A DNA stretch of 64,000 nt from Botryosphaeria dothidea. Lineage: Eukaryota; Ascomycota; Dothideomycetes; Botryosphaeriales; Botryosphaeriaceae. The translations under genes were made by a program, and so were the position numbers. The notes beneath the pieces are model-generated. The model saw nothing but the letters and a program-made list of their open reading frames with translations. It had not been told where the DNA came from and made no database searches. This document shows, in pieces, positions 37,895 to 48,101 of this stretch. Within the stretch, counting starts at the first letter, position 1; every line of letters starts with the position of its first letter. The stretch covers positions 1,302,001 through 1,366,000 of the forward strand of contig WWBZ02000073.1 in assembly GCA_011503125.2 (NCBI GenBank), in the 5' to 3' direction.

Positions 37895-39679
37895 ATGAGC
37901 AGCATCGACGACCTCTTCAAGAAGCCCCACCTCCCCAGCAACAAGCGCAAGCTCGAACCCATCACCAATCCCGACCAGGTCTACAAGTCGGCCAAGCTCC
38001 AGCCCAATGGCGACGCGAAGGGCAAGGGACGTGCTACCGTCGAGGACGCCGAGGACGACGACGACGACCTAGAGGCCGGCCCCGCTCCGCCGCCCGATGA
38101 GGAGGAAGAGGAAGAACACGATCTCGGCGATGAGGATGAGGAGGGTCGCTTCTTCGGCGGCGGTATGGACGAGAAGACGGCCTCCGCCATGAACTACGTC
38201 GACCGCGCCGACGAGGAGCCATTCGTGCCCGAGACCATTGACAAGCCCTGGCTGCGCAAGCTTGCCCTCAACTTCGAGAAGAAAATATCCAAAAACGCCG
38301 AGCTACGCGCAAAGTTCGAAGACGATCCCCAAAAGTTCATGGCCTCCGAGGCTGACCTCGACGCCGACATCAAATCGCTGAGCGTACTATCAGAACACCC
38401 GGAATTATACGAGGAATTTGCAAAGCTTGGGTGTGCGGGCAGTCTTGTCAGCTTGCTGTCACACGAGAACACGGATATCGCCATCGACGCCATCGAGATC
38501 ATTGCGGAGCTGACCGACGAGGATGTGCAAGCAGGGCAGGAGCAGTGGGATGCGCTAGTAAACGCCATGCTGGAGGCAGATCTGCTCAGTCTGATGATCT
38601 CAAATCTTGAGCGTCTGGACGAGAGCAATGAGGCAGACAGAAGCGCAGTATATCATTCGCTGAGCATTGTCGAGAATTTGGCTTCAAACACCACCACCGT
38701 AGAAACCATGGGCAAAGACGAGGCACTCATGAAGTGGCTCCTTTCTCGCGCCCAAAAGAGAGAATCTCCCGTCTCCCAGAGTAAGCAATACTCCGCTGAA
38801 GACCTTGCCATCCTCGTCCAGACCTCAGTACCGAATCGCCTCTCCCTCATTTCCCTCGACGGCGTAGATACCATCCTGCAATTACTCGCTTATTATCGGA
38901 AGCGGGACCCGGCGAAAGACTCGGATGAAGAAGAATTTGCTGAGAACCTCTTCGATTGCTTGACTTGCCTTGTCGACGAGACCGATGGCAAGGAAAAGTT
39001 CGTCGAGGCAGAAGGAATTGAGTTATGCCTCATCATGCTTCGAGACAGCAAATTCGCCAAACCACGCGCACTATGTCTACTAGACCACGCCATGGGCGGT
39101 CCGCCAACGGGAGCTGCAGCAGTCTGCGACCGTCTCGTCGAAGCCGCCGGTCTCAAGACTGTCTTCGGCATGTTCATGAAGAAGCAAGACGCCTCCAATA
39201 CCGAACACTTAATTGGCATTCTGGCATCATTATTGCGGAGCTTACCTGGTGACAGTGCAGGGCGAATCAGAACCTTGGCCAAGTTCGTCGAGAAGGACTA
39301 CGAGAAGATTGCGCGTCTCGTGCAATTGCGCCGCGAATATTCGTCTCGCGTTGCAGCTGTAGAGCAGCAGATCAAACGCGAGCAGGCCGAACTTAGACCT
39401 GAGGCGCGCGAAGAGCTAGCAGATAAGTGGTTTTTGCGACGTGTAGATGGTGGATTGTTCTGCCTGCAGACCATTGACGTGATCCTGGCGTGGTTGGTGG
39501 CAGAGGATGGGGGAGCAAAGAAGAGGATAGTCCAACTGCTGGCCGACAGGGACGAGGGTCTCAAGGAGGTTAAGGCCACTTTACAAGAACAGATGAATGG
39601 TATCGTTGGCGATGACCTCAGCGAGGGGGAGCTGATGCTCAAGGATATGCTGGGAACTTTGGTTGGGTTTTTGCAATAA
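37895..39679 (+). CDS. ctnnbl1: Beta-catenin-like protein 1 (CTNNBL1) homologue
   Basis: Armadillo-repeat nuclear protein associated in animals and fission yeast with the Prp19/CDC5L spliceosome complex. Single exon, 594 aa. Family marks: N-terminal MSSIDDLFKKPHLPSNKRKLE, a long acidic stretch (about 50-90), then the conserved core: YVDRADEEPFVPETIDKPWLRKLALNFEKKISKNAELRAKFEDDPQKFMASEADLDADIKSLSVLSEHPELYEEFAKLGCAGSLVSLLSHENTDIAIDAIEII, and ALCLLDHAMGGPPTGAAAVCDRLVEAAGLKTVFGMFM. Arm repeats run to the C-terminus. The frame stays open 45 codons upstream, but MSSIDDLF at 37895 is the conserved start. It lacks introns, unlike most neighbours. Confidence 0.95.
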   Translation: MSSIDDLFKKPHLPSNKRKLEPITNPDQVYKSAKLQPNGDAKGKGRATVEDAEDDDDDLEAGPAPPPDEEEEEEHDLGDEDEEGRFFGGGMDEKTASAMNYVDRADEEPFVPETIDKPWLRKLALNFEKKISKNAELRAKFEDDPQKFMASEADLDADIKSLSVLSEHPELYEEFAKLGCAGSLVSLLSHENTDIAIDAIEIIAELTDEDVQAGQEQWDALVNAMLEADLLSLMISNLERLDESNEADRSAVYHSLSIVENLASNTTTVETMGKDEALMKWLLSRAQKRESPVSQSKQYSAEDLAILVQTSVPNRLSLISLDGVDTILQLLAYYRKRDPAKDSDEEEFAENLFDCLTCLVDETDGKEKFVEAEGIELCLIMLRDSKFAKPRALCLLDHAMGGPPTGAAAVCDRLVEAAGLKTVFGMFMKKQDASNTEHLIGILASLLRSLPGDSAGRIRTLAKFVEKDYEKIARLVQLRREYSSRVAAVEQQIKREQAELRPEAREELADKWFLRRVDGGLFCLQTIDVILAWLVAEDGGAKKRIVQLLADRDEGLKEVKATLQEQMNGIVGDDLSEGELMLKDMLGTLVGFLQ

Positions 39680-41295
39680 GCAAAGATTGAGTGGGGAGAG
39701 GAAATTGAGTGCAAATGGTCCTCGGGGAGGGCAACTGAGTAAGTTCACTCAGCTCTCGTCATGAATGCCAGTTTGTATACGGCGGTATCTCATTACCAAG
39801 GTACATAATTTGAATGATCGGCCATCAAGCTGTCCAAAATCATACCGAAACTTTACCAAGTACCTTCAGCACTCCCAGTATTGACAGTGAAAAAAAAAAT
39901 TAGATCGAACTATTCCATGGAGAATGGACCATCCCTCCAGACATCAACGGCTTCTCCATCATTCACGCCTGCAGAATTCCTCTCCATAGCTTCCCCAGCC
40001 AAGGACCACTTCTTACCACACCCTTTGAGATGGTCATCATATGGTCTTCGCTTGAAAAAAAAAGAGAGAAGAGGGGGGGGAGTTCATGCTTTCTTCTGTC
40101 CCACGCAACGTGGAGGACGAAACGCAATTTTCTGGTTGCCATCGGGAAAAACGCATACATATCGTGGGTGTCGAGAAGAGGGAAAGTGAGAAGACCAATA
40201 TCAAGCGTAAATGGGGAAATACATGACCCAAGGAACGCAATTTCCGAGTACTTGAACAAGCCTTGAATTATCTTTATGGGTTCGAGCCCACGTGTAGGCA
40301 TAGTCCAGTCAGTTGGGTGAGTTGCTCGTCAAAGAGACTTAACGCAATGATGAGTCGACATTAGCTACACTACACTTCTATTGTCGTACTCTTTGCCAGC
40401 GGACATCATGTGAGGTCTCGTCACGGAGCATGAAGGAGGTGCTGAATGTGACCTTTGAAGTTCAATTGCTAGATGCACATCCATAAACGGACTTGCATTC
40501 AAGATGGCCATGACCAAACCACTTCCTGCCGCCAACTTCAGTGACGATCACCGAGAACTTCCCCAACAGTCACAACCAATAGATTGCCATGTTCCAGTTC
40601 TCGACACTGGAATCAAATCTTCCCCGTCTAGAAGGATGTGCGCAATCGTATTTGTCAAGTTCAGATGCGACTGCACCTTCAAAGTGGTCATCGAACGCTG
40701 CAGGGGTTACCCTTACTGCTCATTCGCAATGCGCTTTTTTCACAGCAACATAGCCTGCCCGCGCTGCATCCGAAGTAGAGTAAAGCGTTTTTGCAATATC
40801 AAACTACCCCCTTGATGGAGTAAGGCCTTTGGTAAAGGACGTTGCGGGCATGAGCGGCAAGTATAAGCAACTCACATAACCGTAGCAACTGCAGAACGAG
40901 ATCTTAAATCTTTCCTTAGCCTTAGAACCTCAAGCAAACATCAACATGATTGTGTCCGGTGCTACCGAGGCGCGATAGCATGTACCGAGTGGCTTGCCGT
41001 TCTAGGTGCGAGAGGGGGCCTATCAGATGCACCGGCGCAAACACGCTTGATTGGTCCCCCGCATTGATTCATATCACTCTCCGCACTACCTACCTCGTCG
41101 ATTCGACTATTAAATACAAAGTTCAGCGTCACTGGAGCTTGTTCTTGAGTCGTGGATTACTGCAAGTTTGGATCCGTTTCCAGACATATAACCCGCGAGG
41201 CAAAAACATCGCTGTTCCCCGAATCCTCCCGCCGCCCCAAACCCCTCCTCCAACATCCAATCCGGAAGAACCATCAATATATATAAAAAGTGAAA
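39680..41295. other. 1.6-kb intergenic region
   Basis: Mixed AT-rich sequence with a G run at about 40072-40081. It holds one candidate Cys-rich ORF (listed separately). A GGGTTCGAGCCC palindrome at 40279-40290 resembles a tRNA T-arm, but no matching acceptor, D or anticodon arms are present. Confidence 0.4.
40504..40815 (+). CDS. Possible small Cys-rich protein
   Basis: 103-codon ATG-started ORF in an otherwise empty region. The C-terminal 60 residues carry spaced cysteines (CDC, C-x6-C, CPRC, C near the end) that could bind metal, in a pattern seen in small fungal proteins of unknown role. No signal peptide is visible: the start MAMTKPLPAANFSDDHRE is polar. Support is only ORF length and the Cys pattern; no homologue was recognised. 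It may be spurious or a relic. Confidence 0.3.
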   Translation: MAMTKPLPAANFSDDHRELPQQSQPIDCHVPVLDTGIKSSPSRRMCAIVFVKFRCDCTFKVVIERCRGYPYCSFAMRFFHSNIACPRCIRSRVKRFCNIKLPP

Positions 41296-41691
41296 ATGCG
41301 CTACCAAGACTACATCGACGCCTTCAACAGCACCGCCGACGAATCCGCCAAAGCGCGCTTCTTCACCGACGACGTCATCCTACAGGCGCCCCACGCCCAA
41401 CTCCAAGGGCGCGACGCCGTGCTGGCCATGATCGCGGCGGGCCACGCCAAAGTCAGGGAAGAGCTGCGGCCGCGGGTGATCGTGCAGAACGACGACGACG
41501 GCATCATCATGGCGGAGTTGGACGCCTGCTTCGTCGCCAAGGAGGATACGCCGGGCTCGCCGTTCTACGAGTTCAAGAAGGGCGAGAGCCTGGCATTTCG
41601 ATTCTTTGCCATGTATAGGCTCAGGGACGACCGGATTTGCGAGTTTCATCTGAGCTTTTGGCCGAAGCCGACACCGATTGAGCCGTTCTGA
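41296..41691 (+). CDS. SnoaL/NTF2-like small protein
   Basis: 131-aa single-exon protein with the alpha+beta cone layout of SnoaL-like polyketide cyclase/dehydratase-related proteins: MRYQDYIDAFNSTADESAKARFFTDDVILQAPHAQLQGRDAVLAMIAAGH, then beta strands RVIVQNDDDGIIMAELDACFVA and LAFRFFAMYRLRDDRICEFHLSFWP. This fold serves as isomerase, cyclase or simple binding protein; substrate is unknown. An ATATATATAAAAAG stretch ends only about 7 nt before the ATG, very close for a TATA box, so the true start or a leader intron deserves checking. The aldoxime dehydratase starts 630 bp downstream on the same strand. Confidence 0.8.
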   Translation: MRYQDYIDAFNSTADESAKARFFTDDVILQAPHAQLQGRDAVLAMIAAGHAKVREELRPRVIVQNDDDGIIMAELDACFVAKEDTPGSPFYEFKKGESLAFRFFAMYRLRDDRICEFHLSFWPKPTPIEPF

Positions 41692-42323
41692 GAATGGGGG
41701 AGAGGGGAAGAGGGAAGAGGGGTTTGATGTTTGGGCGGGAGGATATGTTGACTCGATCTCGGAATCTTGTCACTTCGGTTGGGCTTCATGCATCCGGTTC
41801 TGCTCATCTTGCAAGAAAGCATGGATGACCAGAGGAAAAAGAGAGATATGTGGACCAAAAGAAAATAGTATGAAAACAAGACAACAGGATATGTGAATGG
41901 ACTTTCCTCCTACTGGCAGAGACTACGTGGCAGATTGACCGAACTTGTGCGAAGTCTCCTCTCGAGGGCGGTCCGCATATTACTACGGTTTTGGGCAACT
42001 TTCGATGCAAACATATCAAGCAAACTGTCGTGATTCCTCGTGTTTCAGACGTGCCCTCACGGAATACGGCAGATTATAACCTTCCGCGGAAATGTGGACG
42101 TAAGGCGTCATGCGGGGACAAATTAGATCCTGGACCTCGGGTATTCTGCCATCGAGTCACGTCTCACCGTTATCCCACTTTAGAGACAGCGTTCAGCTTC
42201 TATGCGTCATTTCCAACAGACGGTTGTCTGTCTCCAATGAAAATTTGCATATTCAACGTTTCAGAACGAAAGACCTCTGGTACCAAAAAACTCTCAAAGA
42301 AGAGACGTGCAGTAAGACGGAAA
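41692..42323. other. Intergenic, SnoaL-like gene to aldoxime dehydratase
   Basis: About 630 bases. The dehydratase frame stays open for 111 codons upstream (from 41991), but that stretch lacks family resemblance and is taken as leader/promoter. A TATA-like element was not identified. Confidence 0.45.
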
Positions 42324-43394
42324 ATGAGCTGCCCCGTTGGTCGGAAGTACCCATTGCGTCAACCCAAGAACTACAGACCTCCAGTCCCGCGCTGGTCGCT
42401 CAAATTACCTGCGGACGTTGATCGAGTCTTCACAATCTATGTCGGGATCCAGAAGCACGCATCCGATACCGCGACGGAATCCGCTGCCACAAAGGCAAAG
42501 CAGTCAATTCTGGCATGGATAGGGGACGCGCACCCAGAGGCTTACGAAAACTTCACTGTACTCGAGGGTGATGATGAAGTAGGATCTGAAGTTTGGGTAT
42601 GCTACTTCGCCGATGTGGCTGCGTACGACGACAGCGCACGCAAGCTCTCCCTTTCCCAAATCCACGCTTCCCTCGTGACGGACGCAGCCAAAATCGGTCT
42701 CTGGTGCGAACGCTTCTCCACGGCAGTATCCCGCCTCGAAACAAATTATTCAGGCCTTGACTACCTCCCCGGACTTGCCAGAATCTCTGGGGCCGAAACC
42801 GCGGAGCACACCTACTCGGCGTATTGGGGAGCCGCGAGAGACCGCATTCCAGATTCCGGCCAAGATCTCTTCGCAAAAGCCTCCGATCAGGAGACGGCGC
42901 CTCCACAAGCAGTCCCTTCATCCATTGGCCAGCACCTCATCGGCACCAACTACGAGAACATGGTGCACATCCGATCCGGGCAGTTTTGGGAGAATTGCGG
43001 TCTTGAAGAGGCTGAATCATACGAAACAAAGCTGGAGCCAGCGCTGTTGACGGGCCTGCGATATCTTTGGGAGAATCCGCTGCATACCGGAACCATCGGC
43101 TTGAGATTCGTGCGGAACGAAGGACCACCTGGCCAGACCGCAAGGGAGACATGTGGGACGGGCTTCTTCCGCAGCCTGGGAGATTTGGAGGCTTGGGCGG
43201 AGAAGCATCCGTCCCACAAGGCGATATATCTGGGGGCCATCAAGCATGCAAAGACGTTTGGAGCCGAGAGGAAGATGAGGACTTGGCATGAGGTTTCAAT
43301 TTTGAGAGCTGGCGAGGCCCGTTTCGAGTATGTCAACTGCACACCAAAGACTGGAGTAATCCGATTTGTGCATCTGGATGAGAAAGAAAAATAG
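42324..43394 (+). CDS. Heme-containing aldoxime dehydratase (phenylacetaldoxime type)
   Basis: Dehydrates aldoximes to nitriles, using ferrous heme b bound directly to the substrate nitrogen (aldoxime-nitrile pathway; OxdB/OxdRE relatives, Dehydratase_hem family). Single exon, 356 aa, normal for the family. The start MSCPVGRKYPLRQPKNYRPPVPRW matches the family N-terminus, which fixes the ATG at 42324 over the open upstream extension. YVGIQKH, SGLDYLPGLARISG, EHTYSAYWGAARDRIPDS and IRSGQFWENCGLEE follow. Near the C-terminus AEKHPSHKAIYLG holds the proximal heme His candidate, and the nearby WHEVSIL holds the distal catalytic His candidate (positions from memory of OxdRE H299/H320). No nitrilase is adjacent; a SnoaL-like gene lies upstream. 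Confidence 0.93.
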   Translation: MSCPVGRKYPLRQPKNYRPPVPRWSLKLPADVDRVFTIYVGIQKHASDTATESAATKAKQSILAWIGDAHPEAYENFTVLEGDDEVGSEVWVCYFADVAAYDDSARKLSLSQIHASLVTDAAKIGLWCERFSTAVSRLETNYSGLDYLPGLARISGAETAEHTYSAYWGAARDRIPDSGQDLFAKASDQETAPPQAVPSSIGQHLIGTNYENMVHIRSGQFWENCGLEEAESYETKLEPALLTGLRYLWENPLHTGTIGLRFVRNEGPPGQTARETCGTGFFRSLGDLEAWAEKHPSHKAIYLGAIKHAKTFGAERKMRTWHEVSILRAGEARFEYVNCTPKTGVIRFVHLDEKEK

Positions 43395-43605
43395 GCCGGT
43401 GTTCTGGGATCGAGACAGGAGATTGTCGCGACAATTACCCGAAGTTGGAATGGTTCTCGCGCCGGAGGGATAGTCTTCAACTTCCGGTTCCTCTAGCTGG
43501 TGTTTCGCTGAAGTCGAAGCAGCTTGTGTTACATTTCGCACGTAAAGCTCACTGGATGTCTTTTGTACGCTTAGCATACCATGAACTCGGATGGGATCCG
43601 GAGCC

Positions 43606-43890
43606 TTATGATGCCTTCTGTTTGTCGCGACATGTCGAGTATACCAACATGGCAATGATTAATGTCAGGAATAGACCTGCTGCCAGCACCTTCATAGCGG
43701 TCCTCCGGGTCCAGGCAAGAAGCTCGATGATGTCTCTTTTGTTCATGTCGACGACGTCCTCGGCACGGTAGTAAGCACGGGTATCAGCAACCATTTCTCT
43801 GCCAACGGACGGCAGTTCGGAGGGATGGCAAACGGCATGGAAAAGGCGGCTCCAGGATTGGCGTGTAAGCTGAGCTTCGTAGGCAGCCAT
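43606..43890 (-). CDS. Small single-pass membrane protein, hypothetical
   Basis: 94-aa ATG-started ORF: a polar N-terminal 60 residues (MAAYEAQLTRQSWSRLFHAVCHPSE ... EDVVDMNKRDIIELLAWTRRTAMK) and one C-terminal hydrophobic helix (VLAAGLFLTLIIAMLVYST) followed by a basic tail, like a tail-anchored protein. Codon composition looks coding. It is convergent with the aldoxime dehydratase. No homologue recognised; it may have further exons. Confidence 0.45.
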   Translation of the reverse strand: MAAYEAQLTRQSWSRLFHAVCHPSELPSVGREMVADTRAYYRAEDVVDMNKRDIIELLAWTRRTAMKVLAAGLFLTLIIAMLVYSTCRDKQKAS

Positions 43891-44301
43891 GTTGTTGGTG
43901 GTCTGAGGTGAGAGCTGGGGGAGTTGGCTCGAGGCAGGCTCCTACGAGTAGCGGATTGGGCGAAGTCCCACAGGAAGGCTTGTCGTCAGGTTGAAGTTGA
44001 GGATGTGGTGGTCTTGAAGTTGAAGGCGAGGCTGAGTGAAGGGGACGCTGAAGCGGAAGCGACGCCCCAACCGCCGTGGTACGTGCAGCCTTGCAGCCTG
44101 GAGTCAGCCCTGATTTCCTCCTTGAGCCTAGCGGTGTGACATGGCCAGGGTTGCTCAGACGACGCCGCCGATCATGCCTCTTCTCCGTTTACCCTCTCGT
44201 CCTATGCTCCACATACCGTATCTACTGCGCATCCTTCCTGAAATTTCCATTATGCCCGGAGAGCACGGCTGAGAAGACCTTTGGGGCGTCCGTTCGGCCA
44301 C
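43891..44301. other. Intergenic 411 bp
   Basis: No supported gene. Presumably the promoter of the minus-strand small membrane protein and the 3' end of the next minus-strand ORF. Confidence 0.4.
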
Positions 44302-44661
44302 CTACTGATCACTATCAAACCAGATCCTCTCGCCCTTTCTCTTCCGCTCACTCTCGTTCCATCCCCAACCGAAATTCCCTCTTGGGCTCGCATTTTTCAC
44401 GGCCTCCTCTTGTTGCGCATTTTCCGGCTGTCGTTGGTTATCAAGTACCTGCTCCCATCCAGCTGATTCACGATCTTCGACATTCGCGGAGTTGGTAGAC
44501 GACGAAGTGTCCTTAGCAGCCAATATATTAAGGTAGTATTCTGTGTTGGAGTCGATGTACTGGTTGTCGAAGCCCCGGAGAGGCGCAACTCCAGATGAAA
44601 GCTTAACGGAAGCGGGCTGGTGGCTGGCAGTGGTTGCCGAGGTCGAAGATGAGGGCTGCAT
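44302..44661 (-). CDS. Hypothetical protein, 119 aa
   Basis: ATG-started ORF with a Ser/Thr/Ala-rich start, then LRGFDNQYIDSNTEYYLNILAAKD, a polar Gln/Glu/Asn-rich middle and a basic/aromatic end (GNFGWGWNESERKRKGERIWFDSDQ). Composition looks protein-like, better than the overlapping frames. The frame is open upstream as far as about 44768 (SLFVAAVVYKQ, possibly part of a membrane helix), so an upstream exon is possible. No family recognised. Confidence 0.4.
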   Translation of the reverse strand: MQPSSSTSATTASHQPASVKLSSGVAPLRGFDNQYIDSNTEYYLNILAAKDTSSSTNSANVEDRESAGWEQVLDNQRQPENAQQEEAVKNASPRGNFGWGWNESERKRKGERIWFDSDQ

Positions 44662-45017
44662 ATCTGAGCAGAGGTCGGCGTGGTGGTTGATGGGTGTCGA
44701 TTGCTTGTAGACGACTGCGGCAACAAAGAGAGAACCGGCCTGGTGAAGACCTCTACCGGCAATGCACTCGGGATTTATACGTCTGGTGGACAGTCAGAAC
44801 TGCGATGGTGGACAATTGATGGTAAGTTGTAATCATGGCAGTCAATAGTGAAGTTACCCTGCTGCAGAATAATGGAACTACTTTGTTCAGGCTCACAGCT
44901 CTCCGGCCCAGCGATTCTTCTGAAGGTTTATCATCCCAATTACTGGTTAAACTACCTTTGTTAAACCCCACAAAGCGTTCGTTCTCCCGGTCCAAGAATT
45001 CTTCGTGCCACTGCCTT
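44662..45017. other. Intergenic 356 bp
   Basis: May contain an upstream exon of the 44302-44661 gene (an ATG near 44835 on the minus strand followed by a GTATAA donor is possible), and the 3' end of the next gene. Nothing firm. Confidence 0.3.
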
Positions 45018-46378
45018 CTACCTGCGGTAGCGCCAGGTAGAGGGCAGCGCTCTTCCGCCTCTGGGCCTTCCAAGCCCCTCCTTCTCGATCTCCTCCGCCT
45101 CGGCGCGGTTGCAGCGCTTCGCTACCATCCTGCCATCGGCGCCGCGAACCCAAGCCCACTTCAGTTTAGTCCCAGGAGCAGCCACATCGCCCTGCTCCTC
45201 CTCCTTCTTTTTCTGCTGCTGCTGCTGCTCCTGCTTCTCGCCCGCTCCCACGCTGTTCCTGCTCGCAGAGCTCCCAGACCGCGACATTTTCCTGAGGTGC
45301 TCCAGCGGCAAGTCCACCTCGTCCGCGAACCGCACGTTCTTCAGGGCGCTGGCACGCCTCTTTGGGCGGGCAGGCGCTTGAGCGGGAGGACGCGCGCGGA
45401 TGGCAGGAGGGCGCCAACCCAGCGGCTGCAAGGTGGCGCGCCTGCCGTTTGGCTGCTGGGTGCCACCGGTCGGTCGGCCTTGGCCGATGGCGCCTGGCGG
45501 GTGGCTGTCGGTGCGCGGGCTGGGCGGGGCGGGGACGGAGGGGGGCAGGAGGACGTCGAAGAGGGCCTGGTTGGCGTGGTGCTCCATTGACGTGAGCAGG
45601 TCGGCGGAGAGGCAGCGGGCTGTCAGTTGGTCGGGCTCGCTGCTGACTGCCTCCTGGTCGCCAGGGTTGGTGAGCCCTTCGACGAGGGCGGCGGCCTGGG
45701 AGTCCAGGCTGGAGATGGAGGAGGTGCCGTCCTCTTCAGACTCGGTGGTGGTGGTGCCTTGTCTGATGTGAATCGCAGGCTGGCCATCAGTTGTGATGGG
45801 AACGTAGGGCTTTCCACGGGGGAAGAAGGACATGTACGAGAACGTCATGAGCCTGTGGCCTTTCTTCTCCTCCTCCAGATGGGCGATCAGGTTGGGGATG
45901 TCCGGCTTGGGCTGAGCGGGGTTCTTACTCGTCGTGGAGGCGCTCTCGGCTTGCGACTGCTGCGCTTCAGCGTGCTGCTGCTCCCGATGCTCGGCCGCAT
46001 GGTCTGCCGCGGTCCACTCATCGCGGTAGAAAGGGCGCTCCGTTTCGAAGAAAGGGAAGCCTGGCTCCGACAGCTCGGAATGCCCAGGTTCAGGCGAAGG
46101 GAAGGCGGCGGCGGCGTGGACGTGTGCGAGCGGCGAAGCAGCGTACTGGGTCGGGCTGTGGAAGTTTGATGCGCCGGGAACGAACTCTTGTGCCATGGGC
46201 GACAGGTTGGATTGGCTAGGCGATTGCGATGGTCTTTGCCGATGGCCGCCTGGGTTTTAGGTTTTGTGTTAGCGTGTTCTTGCGTAGTAGTCGTTAAGTG
46301 GAGGATGTGCTTACTGCGGCGTCTGGGCATACCGGGTAGCGGATAGTACGGAGAGTCAGGGTAGTCCGGGTAGTCCAT
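45018..46378 (-). CDS. Low-complexity fungal protein of unknown function
   Basis: Exons 46378..46315 and 46249..45018; 431 aa; phase 1 junction. Starts MDYPDYPDSPYYPLPGMPRRRSGHRQRPSQSPSQSNLSP. The middle has a folded-looking segment PDIPNLIAHLEEEKKGHRLMTFSYMSFFPRGKPYVPI, a Ser/acidic stretch and DLLTSMEHHANQALFDVLLPPS. The C-terminal third is basic and Pro/Arg-rich with KNVRFADEVDLPLEHLRKMSRS (an RVxF-like VRF), a Gln/Lys/Glu tract (about 370-380), and TKLKWAWVRGADGRMVAKRCNRAEAEEIEKEGLGRPRGG near the end. The extended antisense frame 45627-46169 is a shadow. No family recognised; gene structure is well supported, role unknown. Confidence 0.75.
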
Positions 46379-47547
46379 GTTGGCCGCCTCTCGCTGCGAT
46401 GCTCTGATGAGAATTCTTTGGGTGGCAAGAATGAGATAGGTCCAGGTTGAGAGTACGTAAAAAGTATGATGGTGGGGAGTAGGGAAAAAAGAAGAGTGGC
46501 GGTGGTTGAGGGAGAGTAGGTTTGCGCTGGAGCGGCGAGGTTGCGGTGAATGCGGGTGGATGCATGTTGAAAGTGAATGTAGTAGAATCCAGCAGCTTCA
46601 TAGCGTTCAATCACAGTGTGGAAGAGAGCGCGCGTTTGTGTTCATCACTGTGAGGTCGGCGCTTCCCACAAAGACGAAAACCGAAAACCGACATCCTGGA
46701 TTCTGGCGTTCGTAACAAGACGGTCACGGAGACCGATTTCCAACTCTTTGATTTTGGTTGTAGCTCGAATGCATAACAGTCTACTGCGCAAGTACTGAGC
46801 CAAGTGGAACATAGAAATGGCGTCCTGAATATCTATGGTGTTGAAGTGTCGTCGTCGGCTAAGGAGAACCACAAAAGCAGGATGACCATAGATCGGTACA
46901 GGAGCCAGATTTATGGCAGTCAGTGCCATAAATTCACTTTGAATGAGCTCTTGGACGTCAGCTTCTCATCTGTACCCCGTTCTTCTGCTTTTAGAACTGA
47001 CTTCCCTGAGACTCTTGTTCTCTATCATGCACGGACTTCCCCATGATTCAGCGACCATTTGCTTGGCATCTGACGTCAGAGAGACCGGGTCACATATGCA
47101 AGCTGGAATACCATCGGCGCAAATATCTTCGATGGAACATTCTTCAGGGCCCGGGCGGATTACGCACTTTGAAAACAGTGGAGAAATGGGACCGTATCCT
47201 GGAACGTTCTGCAAAGCAGCGCAGATGGTGGTTTTTACAAAGCTGCGGGAGGGTTTCTTTAGCTCTGAGACTAACGCATCTTAACTCATGTAAGAATCTG
47301 GAAAGGATGATTCAAACTTTGTCGGTGCATGACACGCGACAGATTTTGTTATTTGTGTTTCACTATGTTCCTATCCTACTCAGATTTCGAGCCTAGTGTG
47401 ACCGTGGCCGAACACATTCTGGTAATTGATGGTATACCCCAACGCCGTGCTTGTGATGGGCAGTCTGCCCTCCTCATTTGGTCATGCCATGATAGATTTG
47501 CCAAAGGGTGTCTCAATGAAAGTAAGAAATTACAAAATTGAAGGAGT
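46379..47547. other. 1.2-kb intergenic region
   Basis: Promoter of the low-complexity protein on the left and the 3' flank of the membrane-protein gene on the right. Short plus-strand frames (46804-47396) do not look like protein. No RNA gene recognised. Confidence 0.4.
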
Positions 47548-48101
47548 TTAGACCTTCGCAGGGCCAACGGGCCTGCCCCTCCTTGGCAAAGTCCAAGGCT
47601 TTTCGCAGACAATCTAGAGCGATGTTAGCATTTGAGCTTGGCAGATTTGTGCTTAAACGGAGCGTACCTCGCCTTCACTGTATGCCCAGAAATACACAAT
47701 CATGCCAATAATGTAGTACAAGCCAGCATTTGTGCCCTGGTACAGCAACAACGCGACCAAAGCGCTAAGAGGATATATGATTAATCGCGTCTCAATGGAG
47801 CGATGGAATGCGGAACCCGCGAGGAAGCTGAGTGGCCACTCATAGGCAAGACCGAAGATGCCGAGGAGGAGATTGACAATCTGGAGAGCAGGAACGGGCT
47901 TAACAGCGCCGTCGAGGTTCTTGGTAAGGAAATCCCAGAAAATCTTGGGCCAGAAAAAGCCTTCAATCGCGGCCGCAACCTGGTCTGTTGGCTGTTAGCG
48001 AAGGGGCCCTTTGGAGCGTGTGGATTCGGGAAAAAGGACGTACACATGGCGGCGGTGAGCACGATGAGGCGAGCCCAGTGGTTCTTGATTAGCTTGCCCA
48101 T
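47548..48101 (-). CDS. Conserved fungal four-helix membrane protein (DUF7727-like)
   Basis: Exons 48101..48044, 47984..47668, 47613..47548; 146 aa; phases T|AC and GAG|ATT. Starts MGKLIKNHWARLIVLTAAMYQVAAAIEGFFWPKIFWDFL, then LQIVNLLLGIFGLAYEWPLSFLAGSAFHRSIETRLIIYPLSALVALLLYQGTNAGLYYIIGMIVYFWAYSEGEIVCEKPWTLP. Four predicted transmembrane helices with conserved W, E and YQGTN residues. I recognise this as a protein conserved throughout Pezizomycotina without known role; the DUF number is from memory. The plus-strand frame 47803-48114 is a shadow. Confidence 0.88.

Noticed and set aside
40270..40300. tRNA-like T-arm (GGGTTCGAGCCC)
   Set aside because: No acceptor stem, D-arm or anticodon arm at the required distances.
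41991..42323. N-terminal extension of the aldoxime dehydratase by 111 residues
   Set aside because: Open in frame but Cys/Lys/Arg-rich without family similarity; MSCPV...YPLR at 42324 is the conserved start.
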